DNA from: Flavobacterium okayamense
GTDB lineage: Bacteria > Bacteroidota > Bacteroidia > Flavobacteriales > Flavobacteriaceae
Assembly (NCBI RefSeq): GCF_019702945.1
Contig: NZ_AP024749.1
Location: 2,717,078-2,781,077 of the forward strand
DNA length: 64,000 nt
Direction: 5' to 3'
Below, one piece after another: positions 16,869 through 26,273 of this stretch. Below the pieces are notes generated by a model that worked only from the letters and a program-made list of their open reading frames with translations, had not been told where the DNA came from and made no database searches. Every line of letters starts with the position of its first letter. Position 1 is the first letter of the stretch. Made by a program: the position numbers and the translations under genes.

Positions 16869-19325
16869 TTATAATCTTGCAACCAACTTCACATTAAACA
16901 CTCGAGTGGTCATATAATTTGGAATACCATATTGTGATTTTGTATATACATCGCGTACCCAAGTATTTGTAATTGCATTTTGATTGTTAAACAAGTTGAA
17001 AATTTCTAAACCTAGCGACAATTCACTAAATGATCTTAACCAATTTTTACTCGATTTGATACTTTCATCTTTAAATACATATAAAAATCCAGCATCGGCA
17101 CGGCGATAATCTTTTAATCGAAACTGGTAATCATACGGATCAGCATAGGAAGGCGAACCACCAGGTAAACCTGTATTATAAACCAAATTTAAATACACTT
17201 TTACGTTTGGTAAATTTGGCATATAATCTTGAAATAATAAACCAAATTTCAAACGTTGGTCAGTTGGTCTAGCAATATTTCCTTTATTGTTGTAGTTTTC
17301 TTCTGTTTTCAAATAGCCAAAACTAAACCAAGATTCTGTTCCTGGCACAAATTCACCATTTAAACGAGCATCAAAACCATACGCGTAAGCTTCTGCATTA
17401 TTGTCAGCCTTATAACGAATTCTAACATTGTCAATCGTGTAAACATTAACATCAGTCATCATTTTATAATAGGCTTCACTTACTAGTTTAAACGGACGAC
17501 TCCACATTTTAAAACTGTAGTCATTACTTACCACAAAATGATATGATTTTTGCGCTTTTACATTTGGATGAACAGTTGCCGAAGAATCTCTTAACTCTCT
17601 ATAAAAAGGTGGTTGTTGATAAACTCCTCCAGATACTCTAAAAAGCATATCTTTTTCCCAATCGGGTTTTATTGCAAATTGCACGCGTGGTGAAAATGCG
17701 AATTGCGCTTTTCCGTTTTCAATTTGAGTTTGTACTTGCCAGGAATGCGCTCTAACACCTGCATTTAACCAGTATTGACTAGACCCTATTTCACCTCTAT
17801 AGTTCCATTGTGCATAACCTTGGAATCGATTTACTTTTGTAAAGTTAGTTCCTCTACTACTAAAAAATGGTGCTAATGGACCAATGTATGGATTATAAGG
17901 TTGATCATTTACGTAATCAAGTAAAGGATTTGGCAATGAGAATCCTGCAGAATCAATAACTTCCCACTCTACTACTCTATCTCGTATGTCTTCATGTTGG
18001 TATTTTAAACCCCATTCTACCTGAGTATTTTTATTCAATTCATGAAAACCTTTAACTTCAGCGTTAAAAATTAAAGCATCTAAATCGTTACGTGCATGCG
18101 TTAATTGTCCGCCAACACCTCTTGTATAGACAACATCTCCAAAAGTATCTGAACCAATGTTGGCATCAACTTCACCTAAACGATATTGAGCCAAAATATC
18201 ATAATATTCTTGTTCTTTTGTATGATAAACCGAAGAAATAAACTTCAATTTATTCTTTTCGTTATATTGATAAACCGATTTAATTGCTCCAAACATTGTT
18301 AAATACTCATCTTTCTCTTGTCCATCATAAACAACTAATAAAGCAATAGGTTCATTTACCGTTCCAAAATTTGTTTGTCGAGATAAAGGCTGATAATGGT
18401 ATTTATTTTGAGAAATATTTCCTAAGAAACTCCATTGCCATTTTGTTGAGGCATTGTAATTCAATAACGTTTGCACATCCATAAAACGCGGACGAAAATT
18501 CGATTCTGTTTCTTGACTATTTACCAATAAACTATTGTCGCGGTAACGAAATCCTGTAATATTACTCCATTTCGTATTTTTTGAAACACCTTCAACAGTT
18601 AAACTTCCACCTAATAAACTTGCATCTAAACCAGCTCTGAAACGTTTTGGATTACGATATGTAATATCTAAAACCGAAGACATTTTATCTCCATATTTCG
18701 ATTGAAATCCTCCAGCGGAAAAATCTACATTTTGAACCATTTCAGTATTCGTAAAACTTAAACCTTCTTGTTGCCCTGAACGAATTAAAAACGGACGGTA
18801 GACTTCAATTTCATTTACATAAACTAAGTTCTCGTCATAGTTTCCACCACGCACAGCGTAGGAAGTACTTAATTCATTATTAGAATAAACACCAGGTAAA
18901 GTTTTAATAATATTTTCAATTCCGGGGTTTGCACCAGGAATTTTTCTAATAATAACTGGATCGATAGATGTTACTCCTTCGATTCTTTTCTTGCTATTTC
19001 CAGTAACAATTACTTCTCCAATTTGTTCAATTTTTGAACTCATTACTGGATTAAACTCAAAATCTTCATTTGGTTTTAAATTTACTTTTATAACTGTTTT
19101 TTTGAAAGAAACGTGTGTATACGAGATAGTAATTTCTTCATTTGCTGGAACTTCAATCATATAAAAACCAGTTGCATCGGTTACTGTTCCTGTTTGATTG
19201 GTTTTTATGGTAACGTTTTCAATTGGAGAATTAAATTCATCCAACAAAACACCTTTTACTCTAGCCGTTTGGCTAAAAACTAAAGCGCCAAAAAGTAACG
19301 CTATATATACAAATAACTTTTTCAA
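16869..19325 (-). CDS. TonB-dependent outer-membrane receptor with carboxypeptidase-like domain
   Basis: 818 residues. Signal peptide (MKKLFVYIALLFGALVFSQ), a carboxypeptidase-like beta-sandwich (ARVKGVLLDEFNSPIENVTI, about 21-95), a plug domain (VIVTGNSKKRIEG..., NIIKTLPGVYSNNELSTSYAVRGGNYDENLVYVN) and a C-terminal 22-strand-type barrel ending in an aromatic/Arg residue pattern (VFNVKLVARL). It imports a ligand across the outer membrane using TonB energy; no SusD partner is next to it, so the substrate is open. It lies 10 bases downstream of an M23 peptidase gene on the same strand. Confidence 0.9.
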   Translation of the reverse strand: MKKLFVYIALLFGALVFSQTARVKGVLLDEFNSPIENVTIKTNQTGTVTDATGFYMIEVPANEEITISYTHVSFKKTVIKVNLKPNEDFEFNPVMSSKIEQIGEVIVTGNSKKRIEGVTSIDPVIIRKIPGANPGIENIIKTLPGVYSNNELSTSYAVRGGNYDENLVYVNEIEVYRPFLIRSGQQEGLSFTNTEMVQNVDFSAGGFQSKYGDKMSSVLDITYRNPKRFRAGLDASLLGGSLTVEGVSKNTKWSNITGFRYRDNSLLVNSQETESNFRPRFMDVQTLLNYNASTKWQWSFLGNISQNKYHYQPLSRQTNFGTVNEPIALLVVYDGQEKDEYLTMFGAIKSVYQYNEKNKLKFISSVYHTKEQEYYDILAQYRLGEVDANIGSDTFGDVVYTRGVGGQLTHARNDLDALIFNAEVKGFHELNKNTQVEWGLKYQHEDIRDRVVEWEVIDSAGFSLPNPLLDYVNDQPYNPYIGPLAPFFSSRGTNFTKVNRFQGYAQWNYRGEIGSSQYWLNAGVRAHSWQVQTQIENGKAQFAFSPRVQFAIKPDWEKDMLFRVSGGVYQQPPFYRELRDSSATVHPNVKAQKSYHFVVSNDYSFKMWSRPFKLVSEAYYKMMTDVNVYTIDNVRIRYKADNNAEAYAYGFDARLNGEFVPGTESWFSFGYLKTEENYNNKGNIARPTDQRLKFGLLFQDYMPNLPNVKVYLNLVYNTGLPGGSPSYADPYDYQFRLKDYRRADAGFLYVFKDESIKSSKNWLRSFSELSLGLEIFNLFNNQNAITNTWVRDVYTKSQYGIPNYMTTRVFNVKLVARL

Positions 19326-19335
19326 GAATGCTAAA

Positions 19336-21024
19336 TTAAGGATTCATATAAAAATGAGATTCAAATGTAGTTGAATTTTGCAAATCATCGGTAACAATTA
19401 CTTTAAAATCGTTGCGACCTTCTTTATATTTTTTATCTGCTAAATCATGCACTAACTTTCTTGTTTTATAATCGTATTCCATTAAAATCCACTCACCATT
19501 TAAATACGCGTTATAAGAATCTATTCCTGACATGTCATCTGAAATGGAAACACTCAATGTTTTCTGTTTGTTTAAATTCTTTCCTTCAACAAAATTAACA
19601 TTGAAAATTCTTGGTGGAATTGAATCTTGTGCCAATTTAAAAGTCCCTAAACTTCTTGTTCTAATTGAAAAACGGTTGTCTTTTCTATAGGTTTTATTAT
19701 AACTTAATCTTACGCCTTCAACAGAAGCAATAAACGTTTTTTTCATTTGTTCTTCGGTTAATCCTTCAACATCTGAAAAAGTTATCGTAATATTTTTATG
19801 AACTGGAACAGACTCATCATGTAAATATAAAACATTGTCTTTTACATCAAAATTGATTTTAAAATCATCGTAAAAAGCATTTTCAGGCACATAAACCGAA
19901 ACATTATTCTTAGTATAATTATTTTCAATTTTAGATTTTAACAAATAAGGTGAAGAATTTTCCTCTTTTTTAAAAACCACTTCTGAAGTCCCGAATTCAA
20001 TTGGTATAAACAAGTTGGTTTGATGTCCTTCAAAATCATACATCTCTACACGTAGAGTATAACTTGCTCCTGGTTGAGTGTTAATTATCCCTTGCTTTTT
20101 ATTGTCTTTTAAAACAGATAACGGATAGTCTGAATTAAAAAATAATTTTTGATAACGTTGGCGTTGTTCCTGATACTTACCATAATCAATAAAATTATTA
20201 ATGTAACGAGACTCATCAAAAGCAAACGTATTAAAATCATAACTAAAATAAAGAACCCCATTTAAAAAAGCTTTAACCTTATACAATCCATTTCTATTAT
20301 ATGGATTTGTACATTTATCCGAGGCATTAATTGCAAAACCAATTTTCCCATTTGCAATTACCTTAGTCGCTAAATAGCTACCGTCTTGTTGTTTATTAAA
20401 TGACACCGAAATTGGTCGTTGTGATTTATTTACTACAGTGCTATCCATTGGGTAAACCATAACCCCATATAAATCAGGAGCGTGTTTATCTTTTACAAAT
20501 TTTGTAAATCCGAAATGCAGAGGATTTACAATTTTTTCTGTAGCCGTTTCTCTGAATTCAAAATGTAAATGTGGACCTCCACTTCCTCCTGAATTTCCTG
20601 AAAACGCAATTATATCTCCTTGTTTAACAGGTAAATCGTTTGGCTTTGGAAACATTTCTATTTCATAGGATTTTTTATCATAATGATTCTTTTTAATATA
20701 ATCTTCGATAGCTCCATTTGCACGTTGCAAATGTCCGTAAACTGTGGTATATCCATTAGGATGAGTAATATAAATTGCCTTTCCATAACCATAAGTAGAT
20801 ATTTTTATGCGTGAAATATATCCATCTGCAACTGCAAAAACATCTAATCCTTCACGTTTTTCAGTTTTAATATCAATTCCAGAATGAAAATGATTACTCC
20901 TCAACTCACCGAATGAACCCGATAAATCTAAATTTATAGCCAAAGGCGAAATAAAATCTTTCGGATAATCATTTTGAGCAAATGAGATATTAAAAATTAA
21001 AACTAAAAACAATAATCTTTTCAT
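19336..21024 (-). CDS. M23-family metallopeptidase (LytM-like)
   Basis: 562 residues from the ATG at 21024, which begins a signal peptide (MKRLLFLVLIFNISFAQ); an upstream in-frame extension is not signal-like. The peptidase domain is N-terminal: NHFHSGIDIKTEKREG and, after the GNSGGSGGPHLHFEFR motif, the second zinc ligand pair HLHF. The long C-terminal part is made of beta-sandwich domains. The family cuts peptidoglycan cross-bridges; both zinc-ligand motifs are intact. The TonB receptor gene follows in the same unit. Confidence 0.9.
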   Translation of the reverse strand: MKRLLFLVLIFNISFAQNDYPKDFISPLAINLDLSGSFGELRSNHFHSGIDIKTEKREGLDVFAVADGYISRIKISTYGYGKAIYITHPNGYTTVYGHLQRANGAIEDYIKKNHYDKKSYEIEMFPKPNDLPVKQGDIIAFSGNSGGSGGPHLHFEFRETATEKIVNPLHFGFTKFVKDKHAPDLYGVMVYPMDSTVVNKSQRPISVSFNKQQDGSYLATKVIANGKIGFAINASDKCTNPYNRNGLYKVKAFLNGVLYFSYDFNTFAFDESRYINNFIDYGKYQEQRQRYQKLFFNSDYPLSVLKDNKKQGIINTQPGASYTLRVEMYDFEGHQTNLFIPIEFGTSEVVFKKEENSSPYLLKSKIENNYTKNNVSVYVPENAFYDDFKINFDVKDNVLYLHDESVPVHKNITITFSDVEGLTEEQMKKTFIASVEGVRLSYNKTYRKDNRFSIRTRSLGTFKLAQDSIPPRIFNVNFVEGKNLNKQKTLSVSISDDMSGIDSYNAYLNGEWILMEYDYKTRKLVHDLADKKYKEGRNDFKVIVTDDLQNSTTFESHFYMNP

Positions 21025-21160
21025 AGTTGAGCAAGTCTTTTGGCTAAAATAACAATATTTTAATAACAATTAAAGTGAAAACCTATTTGATTTTACAACT
21101 CATTAACTATCAAAATATTATAAAACATCTAACGGTTTTATCAAAATTTGTGAAAAAAAA

Positions 21161-21191
21161 TTGTAATTATTAAAATGTAATGCTAAATTTG
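21161..21191 (+). promoter_or_regulatory. Promoter for the zapB-like/zapA unit
   Basis: TTG (21161-21163), a 20-base spacer and TAAATTTG (21184-21191) match the Bacteroidota promoter well. It lies 28 bases before the ATG at 21220 and may also feed the 6S RNA and rny. Confidence 0.6.
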
Positions 21192-21219
21192 TAGGTAACG
21201 AAAATGGGTATTATCATTC

Positions 21220-21510
21220 ATGAGTGATTTATCAAAATTAATTGATTCTCTTGAGGTTAAGTTCTTCAAAGTAAATCAGAAAATGATTCAACTGGAAAAG
21301 AAAAACACGGAATTAGAGGCTTTATTAGAAAAATCTACTGAGAAAAGCCAGCAGCAAGATTCTGAAATTTCAGCATTAAGAGAGCAGATAGAGCAACTGA
21401 AAATGGTAAACGCATTGTTAGGCAGTGACGAAAATAAAAGAGAAACGAAACTCAAGATAAATTCACTAATACGTGAAATTGATTATTGTATAGCACAACT
21501 TTCGGATTAA
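21220..21510 (+). CDS. Small coiled-coil protein upstream of zapA (ZapB-like)
   Basis: 96 residues, nearly all predicted coiled coil (VNQKMIQLEKKNTELEALLE ... SEISALREQIEQLKMVNALLG), ending with REIDYCIAQLSD. Size, coiled-coil nature and position seven bases upstream of zapA suggest a cell-division accessory protein, but sequence alone does not prove ZapB identity. Confidence 0.75.
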   Translation: MSDLSKLIDSLEVKFFKVNQKMIQLEKKNTELEALLEKSTEKSQQQDSEISALREQIEQLKMVNALLGSDENKRETKLKINSLIREIDYCIAQLSD

Positions 21511-21517
21511 GAAAGAC

Positions 21518-21811
21518 ATGAGTGAAAAACTAAATATCAAAATATCTATAGCCGATAGAGTTTATCCACTAACCGTTGATAGCTCACAGGAAGAAGCCTT
21601 AAGAAGCGCTTCAAAAAAGATAGATAAAATGATACAACAGTTTGAACAAAGCTATGCTGTAAGAGACAAACAAGATGTATTAGCTATGTGCGCTTTACAA
21701 TTTGCTTCACAAACAGAGCAAACTAAAATTGACACATCTGAAGACCAAACAAACGCAATAAAACGTTTACAAAGTTTGGATAATAAATTGAGTGAACTTC
21801 TTTCAAAATAA
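21518..21811 (+). CDS. zapA: Cell division protein ZapA
   Basis: 97 residues beginning with the ZapA N-terminal motif KLNIKISIADRVYPLTVDSS followed by EEALRSASKKIDKMIQQFEQSY and a C-terminal coiled coil. ZapA cross-links FtsZ protofilaments at the division ring. It follows the ZapB-like gene and is followed by a 6S-like RNA, a linkage also seen in proteobacteria (zapA-ssrS). Confidence 0.9.
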   Translation: MSEKLNIKISIADRVYPLTVDSSQEEALRSASKKIDKMIQQFEQSYAVRDKQDVLAMCALQFASQTEQTKIDTSEDQTNAIKRLQSLDNKLSELLSK

Positions 21812-21836
21812 ATACGTTCTTAACATACATAAAGAT

Positions 21837-21997
21837 ACTGCCTACATTAGTATATATTTGATAAACTCAACACTAACAAATTAAAATGGGTGAATCTTCG
21901 CAACTATTGTAAGCCCTTAAGTGGGAAACATGAAATGCGAGTTAGCTCAAAACTTGTCTTTACGAGTTTATACAAACACCTAATGTAGGCTTTTTTT
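21837..21997 (+). ncRNA. ssrS: 6S RNA (flavobacterial type)
   Basis: The 207-bp zapA-rny gap forms a long rod. Terminal stem GCCTACATTAG (21840-21850) pairs perfectly with CTAATGTAGGC (21980-21990), followed by seven T. A second stem ATAAACTC (21861-21868) pairs with GAGTTTAT (21964-21971), and further in TCGCA pairs with TGCGA. Internal bulges separate the stems. Position directly after zapA, length and terminal stem fit the 6S-Flavo class, which binds RNA polymerase holoenzyme by mimicking an open promoter. A TATATTTG sequence (21853-21860) lies in the first bulge. The 5' end is approximate. Confidence 0.8.
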
Positions 21998-22018
21998 ATA
22001 TAATTTTTTAATTTAAAT

Positions 22019-23581
22019 ATGGATCCAATAAGTATAATAATCGGGGTTGTAATAGGAATTGCATTAGGATTTGGAATTGCAAAATTTTTAGAAAAAAGCA
22101 ATGTTTCTAACCTAATCAAAAATGCTAAAAAAGAAGCGGCTTCTATCTTAAAAGATGCTAAAACAGAAGCTGAATCTATTAAGAAAGATAAAATTCTTCA
22201 AGCTAAAGAAAAGTTTTTAGAATTAAAAACAGAGCACGAACAAGTAATTCTTTCGCGTGACAAAAAAATTGCAGAAGCAGAAAAAAGAACTAGAGATAAA
22301 GAATCACAAGTTTCAAATGAATTAGCTAAAAACAAAAAGCTAAATGATGAATTTGAAGAAAAACTTGCTGATTACAATAATAGAATTGAATTCTTAGAAA
22401 AGAAACAACAAGAAATTGAAAAACTTCATAGAAGCCAAGTGGAGCAATTAGAAGTTATTTCTGGTCTTTCTGCTGAAGATGCTAAAAATCAATTAGTAGA
22501 AAGCTTAAAAGCTGAAGCTAAAACTTCTGCTATGTCTTTCATTCAAACTACAATGGAAGAAGCTAAAATGACAGCTCAGCAAGAAGCTAAAAAAGTTATT
22601 ATAAACACTATTCAAAGAGTTGGAACTGAAGAAGCCGTTGAAAACTGTGTTTCTGTTTTCAATATTGAATCTGACGATGTTAAAGGGCGAATCATTGGTC
22701 GTGAAGGACGTAATATTAGAGCCTTAGAAGCTGCTACTGGAGTTGAAATTATTGTAGATGATACCCCAGAAGCAATTATCTTATCTTGTTTCGACCCTGT
22801 AAGAAGAGAAATTGCTCGTTTAGCACTTCATAAATTAGTTACTGACGGACGTATTCACCCTGCTCGTATTGAAGAAGTTGTTGCAAAAACACAAAAACAA
22901 ATTGAAGAAGAAATTATCGAGGTTGGTAAACGTACTGTAATCGATTTAGGAATTCATGGTCTACACCCTGAGTTAATTAAAATCGTTGGTCGTATGAAAT
23001 ACCGTTCTTCTTACGGACAAAACTTATTACAACACTCGAGAGAAGTTGCCAACCTTTGTGGAATTATGGCTGCTGAATTAGGCTTAAATGTAAAACTTGC
23101 AAAACGTGCTGGTTTATTACACGATATTGGTAAAGTCCCAGAAACAGAAAGTGAATTACCTCACGCAATTTTAGGTATGCAATGGGCTGAAAAATATGGT
23201 GAGAAAGACGAAGTTTGTAACGCTATTGGAGCGCACCACGACGAAATTGAAATGAAATATTTAATTTCACCAATTATTCAAGTTTGTGATGCTATTTCTG
23301 GAGCAAGACCTGGAGCAAGAAGACAAGTTTTAGATTCTTACATCCAACGTTTAAAAGATCTTGAAGATATTGCTTTCGGATTTACAGGTGTAAAGAATGC
23401 TTATGCAATTCAAGCAGGTAGAGAATTACGTGTAATTGTTGAAAGTGAAAAAGTGAACGATGAAATGGCTTCAACACTTTCTTTTGAAATTTCTCAGAAA
23501 ATTCAAACTGAAATGACGTATCCTGGTCAAGTTAAAGTAACAGTAATTAGAGAAACTAGAGCGGTTAATATTGCAAAATAA
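22019..23581 (+). CDS. rny: Ribonuclease Y
   Basis: 520 residues: an N-terminal membrane helix ([19 protein letters not shown]), a long charged coiled coil (about 30-200), a KH domain with [15 protein letters not shown] (from about residue 222) and an HD domain with the metal-binding LLHDIGK (about 366-372) and AIGAHHDE. RNase Y is a membrane-bound endonuclease that starts mRNA decay. All domains are intact and the length is typical. It ends at a strong bidirectional terminator. Confidence 0.96.
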   Translation: MDPISIIIGVVIGIALGFGIAKFLEKSNVSNLIKNAKKEAASILKDAKTEAESIKKDKILQAKEKFLELKTEHEQVILSRDKKIAEAEKRTRDKESQVSNELAKNKKLNDEFEEKLADYNNRIEFLEKKQQEIEKLHRSQVEQLEVISGLSAEDAKNQLVESLKAEAKTSAMSFIQTTMEEAKMTAQQEAKKVIINTIQRVGTEEAVENCVSVFNIESDDVKGRIIGREGRNIRALEAATGVEIIVDDTPEAIILSCFDPVRREIARLALHKLVTDGRIHPARIEEVVAKTQKQIEEEIIEVGKRTVIDLGIHGLHPELIKIVGRMKYRSSYGQNLLQHSREVANLCGIMAAELGLNVKLAKRAGLLHDIGKVPETESELPHAILGMQWAEKYGEKDEVCNAIGAHHDEIEMKYLISPIIQVCDAISGARPGARRQVLDSYIQRLKDLEDIAFGFTGVKNAYAIQAGRELRVIVESEKVNDEMASTLSFEISQKIQTEMTYPGQVKVTVIRETRAVNIAK

Positions 23582-23602
23582 TCTTCTAATTTATCATACA
23601 AG

Positions 23603-23630
23603 AAAAGGCTCAATTAATGTTGAGCCTTTT
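23603..23630. terminator. Shared terminator between rny and xerD
   Basis: Perfect 11-bp stem AAAAGGCTCAA/TTGAGCCTTTT with a 6-base loop and a T-run on the plus strand (A-run mirrored on the minus). It serves the converging rny and xerD genes; xerD's stop lies one base beyond the stem. Confidence 0.85.
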
Positions 23631-24530
23631 TTATTTTCTAGGATGATAATTATTCAAGACTTCTGCGAGGAACTTCCTATCTAAATGCATATAAACTTCT
23701 GTTGTTGTTATAGACTCGTGCCCTAACATTAACTGTATTGAACGTAAATCGGCTCCATTTTCGAGTAAGTGTGTCGCAAATGAATGACGAAATGTATGTG
23801 GAGAAATTGTTTTCTTTAAACCAATTTTAACAGTCAAATCTTTAATGATTGTAAAAACCATTGCTCTAGTTAATTGTTTTCCTCTGCGATTTAAAAACAA
23901 AATATCTTCATGCCCTTTAACAGCTTTCAAATGATTTCTGTAGCCTTCTAAATAAAAATTGATATATTTCTCAGTCAACTTACCTATAGGAACAAATCGT
24001 TGCTTATTTCCCTTTCCTGTGACTTTTACAAAACCTTCTTCAAAAAACAAATCAGAAAGCTTTAAACCAATCAATTCTGAAACACGTAAACCACAACTGT
24101 ATAATGTTTCAAGCATTGCTCTATTACGTTCGCCTTCATTTTTAGACAAATCGATTGCCCCAATTAAACTATCAATCTCTTCAGTTGATAAAGTATCTGG
24201 AAGTTTTCGACCAACTTTAGGCACTTCAATTAATACCATTGGTGTATCTTTTCGATAATCTTCAAATACAAGGAAATTGAAAAAACTTTTTAATCCAGAA
24301 ATAATTCTTGACTGACTTCGAGCATTAACCTCTTTGGCAATTTCATAAATAAATTGTTGAATAATTTCTTCTGAAATATTTACTGGAGATTCCGAGAAAG
24401 AATTGCTCTCAAGAAAAGAAACTAACTTTTCAATATCAAATGTATAATTGGCTATAGTATTTTCTGAAAGACCTCTTTCTAAACGCAAATAGTTTTGATA
24501 TTCTTTTAAATAGGATTGCCAATTATTCAT
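23631..24530 (-). CDS. xerD: Site-specific tyrosine recombinase XerD
   Basis: 299 residues from the ATG at 24530 (a TTG two codons upstream is less likely). SAM-like N-terminal domain, then the catalytic set: Arg in CGLRVSELIGL (R149), Lys in KGNKQRF, His and Arg in PHTFRHSFATHLL (H245, R248), His in LGHESI (H271) and the nucleophile in EVYMHLD (Y280). No truncation. It acts with XerC at dif to resolve chromosome dimers; many Bacteroidota use one XerD-like protein. It is not part of the mobile element further on. Confidence 0.92.
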   Translation of the reverse strand: MNNWQSYLKEYQNYLRLERGLSENTIANYTFDIEKLVSFLESNSFSESPVNISEEIIQQFIYEIAKEVNARSQSRIISGLKSFFNFLVFEDYRKDTPMVLIEVPKVGRKLPDTLSTEEIDSLIGAIDLSKNEGERNRAMLETLYSCGLRVSELIGLKLSDLFFEEGFVKVTGKGNKQRFVPIGKLTEKYINFYLEGYRNHLKAVKGHEDILFLNRRGKQLTRAMVFTIIKDLTVKIGLKKTISPHTFRHSFATHLLENGADLRSIQLMLGHESITTTEVYMHLDRKFLAEVLNNYHPRK

Positions 24531-24617
24531 ACTCAAAAATAGAAAAGTTTAAACATAAAAAAAAATCCGAAATACAAAGTACTCCAGAATTTTAAAATTA
24601 ACTTAACTTAATATAAT

Positions 24618-25139
24618 TTAAAAACGATATCCTAATCCAAACTGTAATCCAACATTACCTAAATCTAATCCATCAACATCACTAATATTAGTCAAACCAA
24701 AGTTGTAACGAATATCAAAAAACAGTCCAGTCTCTAACTCATAAGCTCCACCAACTCCAAGAGCAATATCAGTTGACTTTGTAGCCTCATCTATTACTTC
24801 TTCTTCAGTAGACATTTTAAAAGCAATTTGTGGTCCTGCTTGAATATTAAAATTTTCAGTAATGTAATATTTACCCATGATAGGTAATCTTAAATACGAA
24901 ATACCAGCATCATCATCTGCACCTTCGGTTGAGTACATTAATTCAGGCTGTACATGAAACTTATCAGAAACTAAAAAATCTACTAAACCCCCAATGTAAA
25001 ACCCAAACCTAGCATCAGTATTTGCATCTCCCGTTAAATTAGTACTATTTAAACCTGCCTTTAAACCTGGTTTAAACCTTTGCGCATTTGCCGTAATAAA
25101 ACCAAAACATAACAATGTAATAAGTAAAACTTTTTTCAT
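24618..25139 (-). CDS. PorT-like outer-membrane beta-barrel protein
   Basis: 173 residues: signal peptide (MKKVLLITLLCFGFITANAQ) then an eight-strand barrel pattern (FKPGLKAGLNSTNLTGD, ARFGFYIGGLVDFLVSDKFHVQPELMYS split by turns) ending in GLQFGLGYRF, a C-terminal aromatic typical of barrels inserted by BAM. The family is outer_membrane beta-barrel domain 2. No ligand is known. It has a good promoter of its own and lies upstream of xerD on the same strand. Confidence 0.85.
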   Translation of the reverse strand: MKKVLLITLLCFGFITANAQRFKPGLKAGLNSTNLTGDANTDARFGFYIGGLVDFLVSDKFHVQPELMYSTEGADDDAGISYLRLPIMGKYYITENFNIQAGPQIAFKMSTEEEVIDEATKSTDIALGVGGAYELETGLFFDIRYNFGLTNISDVDGLDLGNVGLQFGLGYRF

Positions 25140-25161
25140 AATAATAGTTTTAAAGTTTAGT

Positions 25162-25190
25162 CAAAGGTAAATTAACTAGAAGTAGAACAA
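25162..25190 (-). promoter_or_regulatory. Promoter of the PorT-like barrel gene
   Basis: On the minus strand TACCTTTG (25162-25169) with TTG (25188-25190) 18 bases upstream; a match to both promoter elements. Confidence 0.6.
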
Positions 25191-25195
25191 TAAAA

Positions 25196-25224
25196 AATCG
25201 ACAAAATGCTAGATTTTGTCGATT
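25196..25224. repeat. Inverted repeat between the two barrel genes
   Basis: Perfect 12-bp stem AATCGACAAAAT/ATTTTGTCGATT around a 5-base loop. It lies just before the promoter of the downstream barrel gene and after the terminator of the upstream one, so it may be a second terminator or a regulatory stem. Confidence 0.5.
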
Positions 25225-25234
25225 AAAATAAAAA

Positions 25235-25254
25235 AGCCCCGATAAATCGGGGCT
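25235..25254 (-). terminator. Terminator of the second barrel gene
   Basis: GC-rich 9-bp stem AGCCCCGAT/ATCGGGGCT followed on the minus strand by TTTTTATTTT. Confidence 0.85.
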
Positions 25255-25277
25255 CCTTAATATGATTTAATTACAAA

Positions 25278-25871
25278 TTAGAATTTGTAGTTAACACCAA
25301 AAGTTACAGCTCTCCAGTCACCACCGAATGAGAAAGTATTCAATGCTTCAGCACCATCAACATCAGCTTTAGCAGATGCAAAGTTTAAAACACCAACACC
25401 AGCTTCGATAGAGAAGTTAGAAGATACGAAATAGTTCATACCAAATCCTAAACCAGCTCCGAAAGCATTAACTTTGTAATCAGCTAATTTATCTTCCATT
25501 GAAGCATAATCAACAGCTAATTGACCAAATAATGAAAATTGGTTAGCTGGAGTAAAATAGTAACGTCCAAAAGCACCAACACCAAAACCAGACATATCTT
25601 CAGTATCTACTGAAAAACTTTCAGCTTTCTCTGACATATAAGCGATTTTACCACCGATAGCGATGTTTTCTGTTAAGAAGAAACCAACTTGTGGAGCGAT
25701 TTCAAAAGAAGATGATTTATCTTCATCCATTGAACTTGAAGAAAAAGTTACAGCACCTGTAACAAATACATCACCTTGAGCAAAACCACCGTTTGTAGTT
25801 GTTTCTTCTTCTTGAGCGTTAGCAAAAGTAAATCCTAAAATTGCTACTGCAGATAATAAAACTTTTTTCAT
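25278..25871 (-). CDS. Outer-membrane beta-barrel protein (OmpA-like N-terminal fold)
   Basis: 197 residues: signal peptide (MKKVLLSAVAILGFTFANAQ), then alternating hydrophobic strands with small-residue turns (GDVFVTGAVTFSSSS, IAIGGKIAYMSE, GVGAFGRYYFTP, GFGMNYFVSSNFSIEAGVGV) ending AVTFGVNYKF. It is an eight-strand barrel of the outer-membrane protein beta-barrel family. Codon usage looks biased to a few preferred codons, which hints at strong expression. Own promoter and terminator. Confidence 0.88.
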   Translation of the reverse strand: MKKVLLSAVAILGFTFANAQEEETTTNGGFAQGDVFVTGAVTFSSSSMDEDKSSSFEIAPQVGFFLTENIAIGGKIAYMSEKAESFSVDTEDMSGFGVGAFGRYYFTPANQFSLFGQLAVDYASMEDKLADYKVNAFGAGLGFGMNYFVSSNFSIEAGVGVLNFASAKADVDGAEALNTFSFGGDWRAVTFGVNYKF

Positions 25872-25902
25872 GTTTAGTTTAAATTTTTAAAGTTATCTGG
25901 GG

Positions 25903-25931
25903 CAAATTTATATGTTTTTTCCAATATACAA
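25903..25931 (-). promoter_or_regulatory. Promoter of the second barrel gene
   Basis: On the minus strand TAAATTTG (25903-25910) with TTG (25929-25931) 18 bases upstream, giving a leader of about 25-30 bases. Confidence 0.6.
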
Positions 25932-26125
25932 ACATGATTTTTATCAATTTTAAGCTTTTTTTTTAACAAAAGTATGTTTATAAGTTGTTTTTCAAGGAGT
26001 TACAATTCAAATAAAACCTATTTTTTTACATTTTTTTAATACTAATTACTGCAAAAAAGATATTTTTAAGTCACTTTTTCGTACTTTTTTAATTAGAATT
26101 TACACTAAAAAAGCATTTTTTACGT

Positions 26126-26133
26126 TAGCTTTG
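26126..26133 (+). promoter_or_regulatory. -7 promoter box in the 402-bp gap before aroQ
   Basis: TAGCTTTG matches TAnnTTTG. The gap 25872-26273 is otherwise AT-rich and without a convincing gene. The box lies about 40 bases before a terminator-like hairpin, so it may start a short RNA or an aroQ leader. Confidence 0.45.
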
Positions 26134-26170
26134 GCAAACAAACACCTAAAAAGCACTTCAAAGTTATCAA

Positions 26171-26200
26171 AAAACCATTCATTTGTTGAATGGTTTTTTT
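26171..26200 (+). terminator. Terminator-like hairpin ahead of aroQ
   Basis: Perfect 11-bp stem AAAACCATTCA/TGAATGGTTTT with a 5-base loop and a T-run. No gene ends here on the plus strand, so it would cut a transcript begun at 26126-26133 to about 65 nt, or attenuate aroQ. Confidence 0.6.
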
Positions 26201-26273
26201 ATTTTTACTTAAATTTAAGAACAAACAAAAGTTTACTACAACAAAACCTTTCCTTAATTATAATATATCACGA

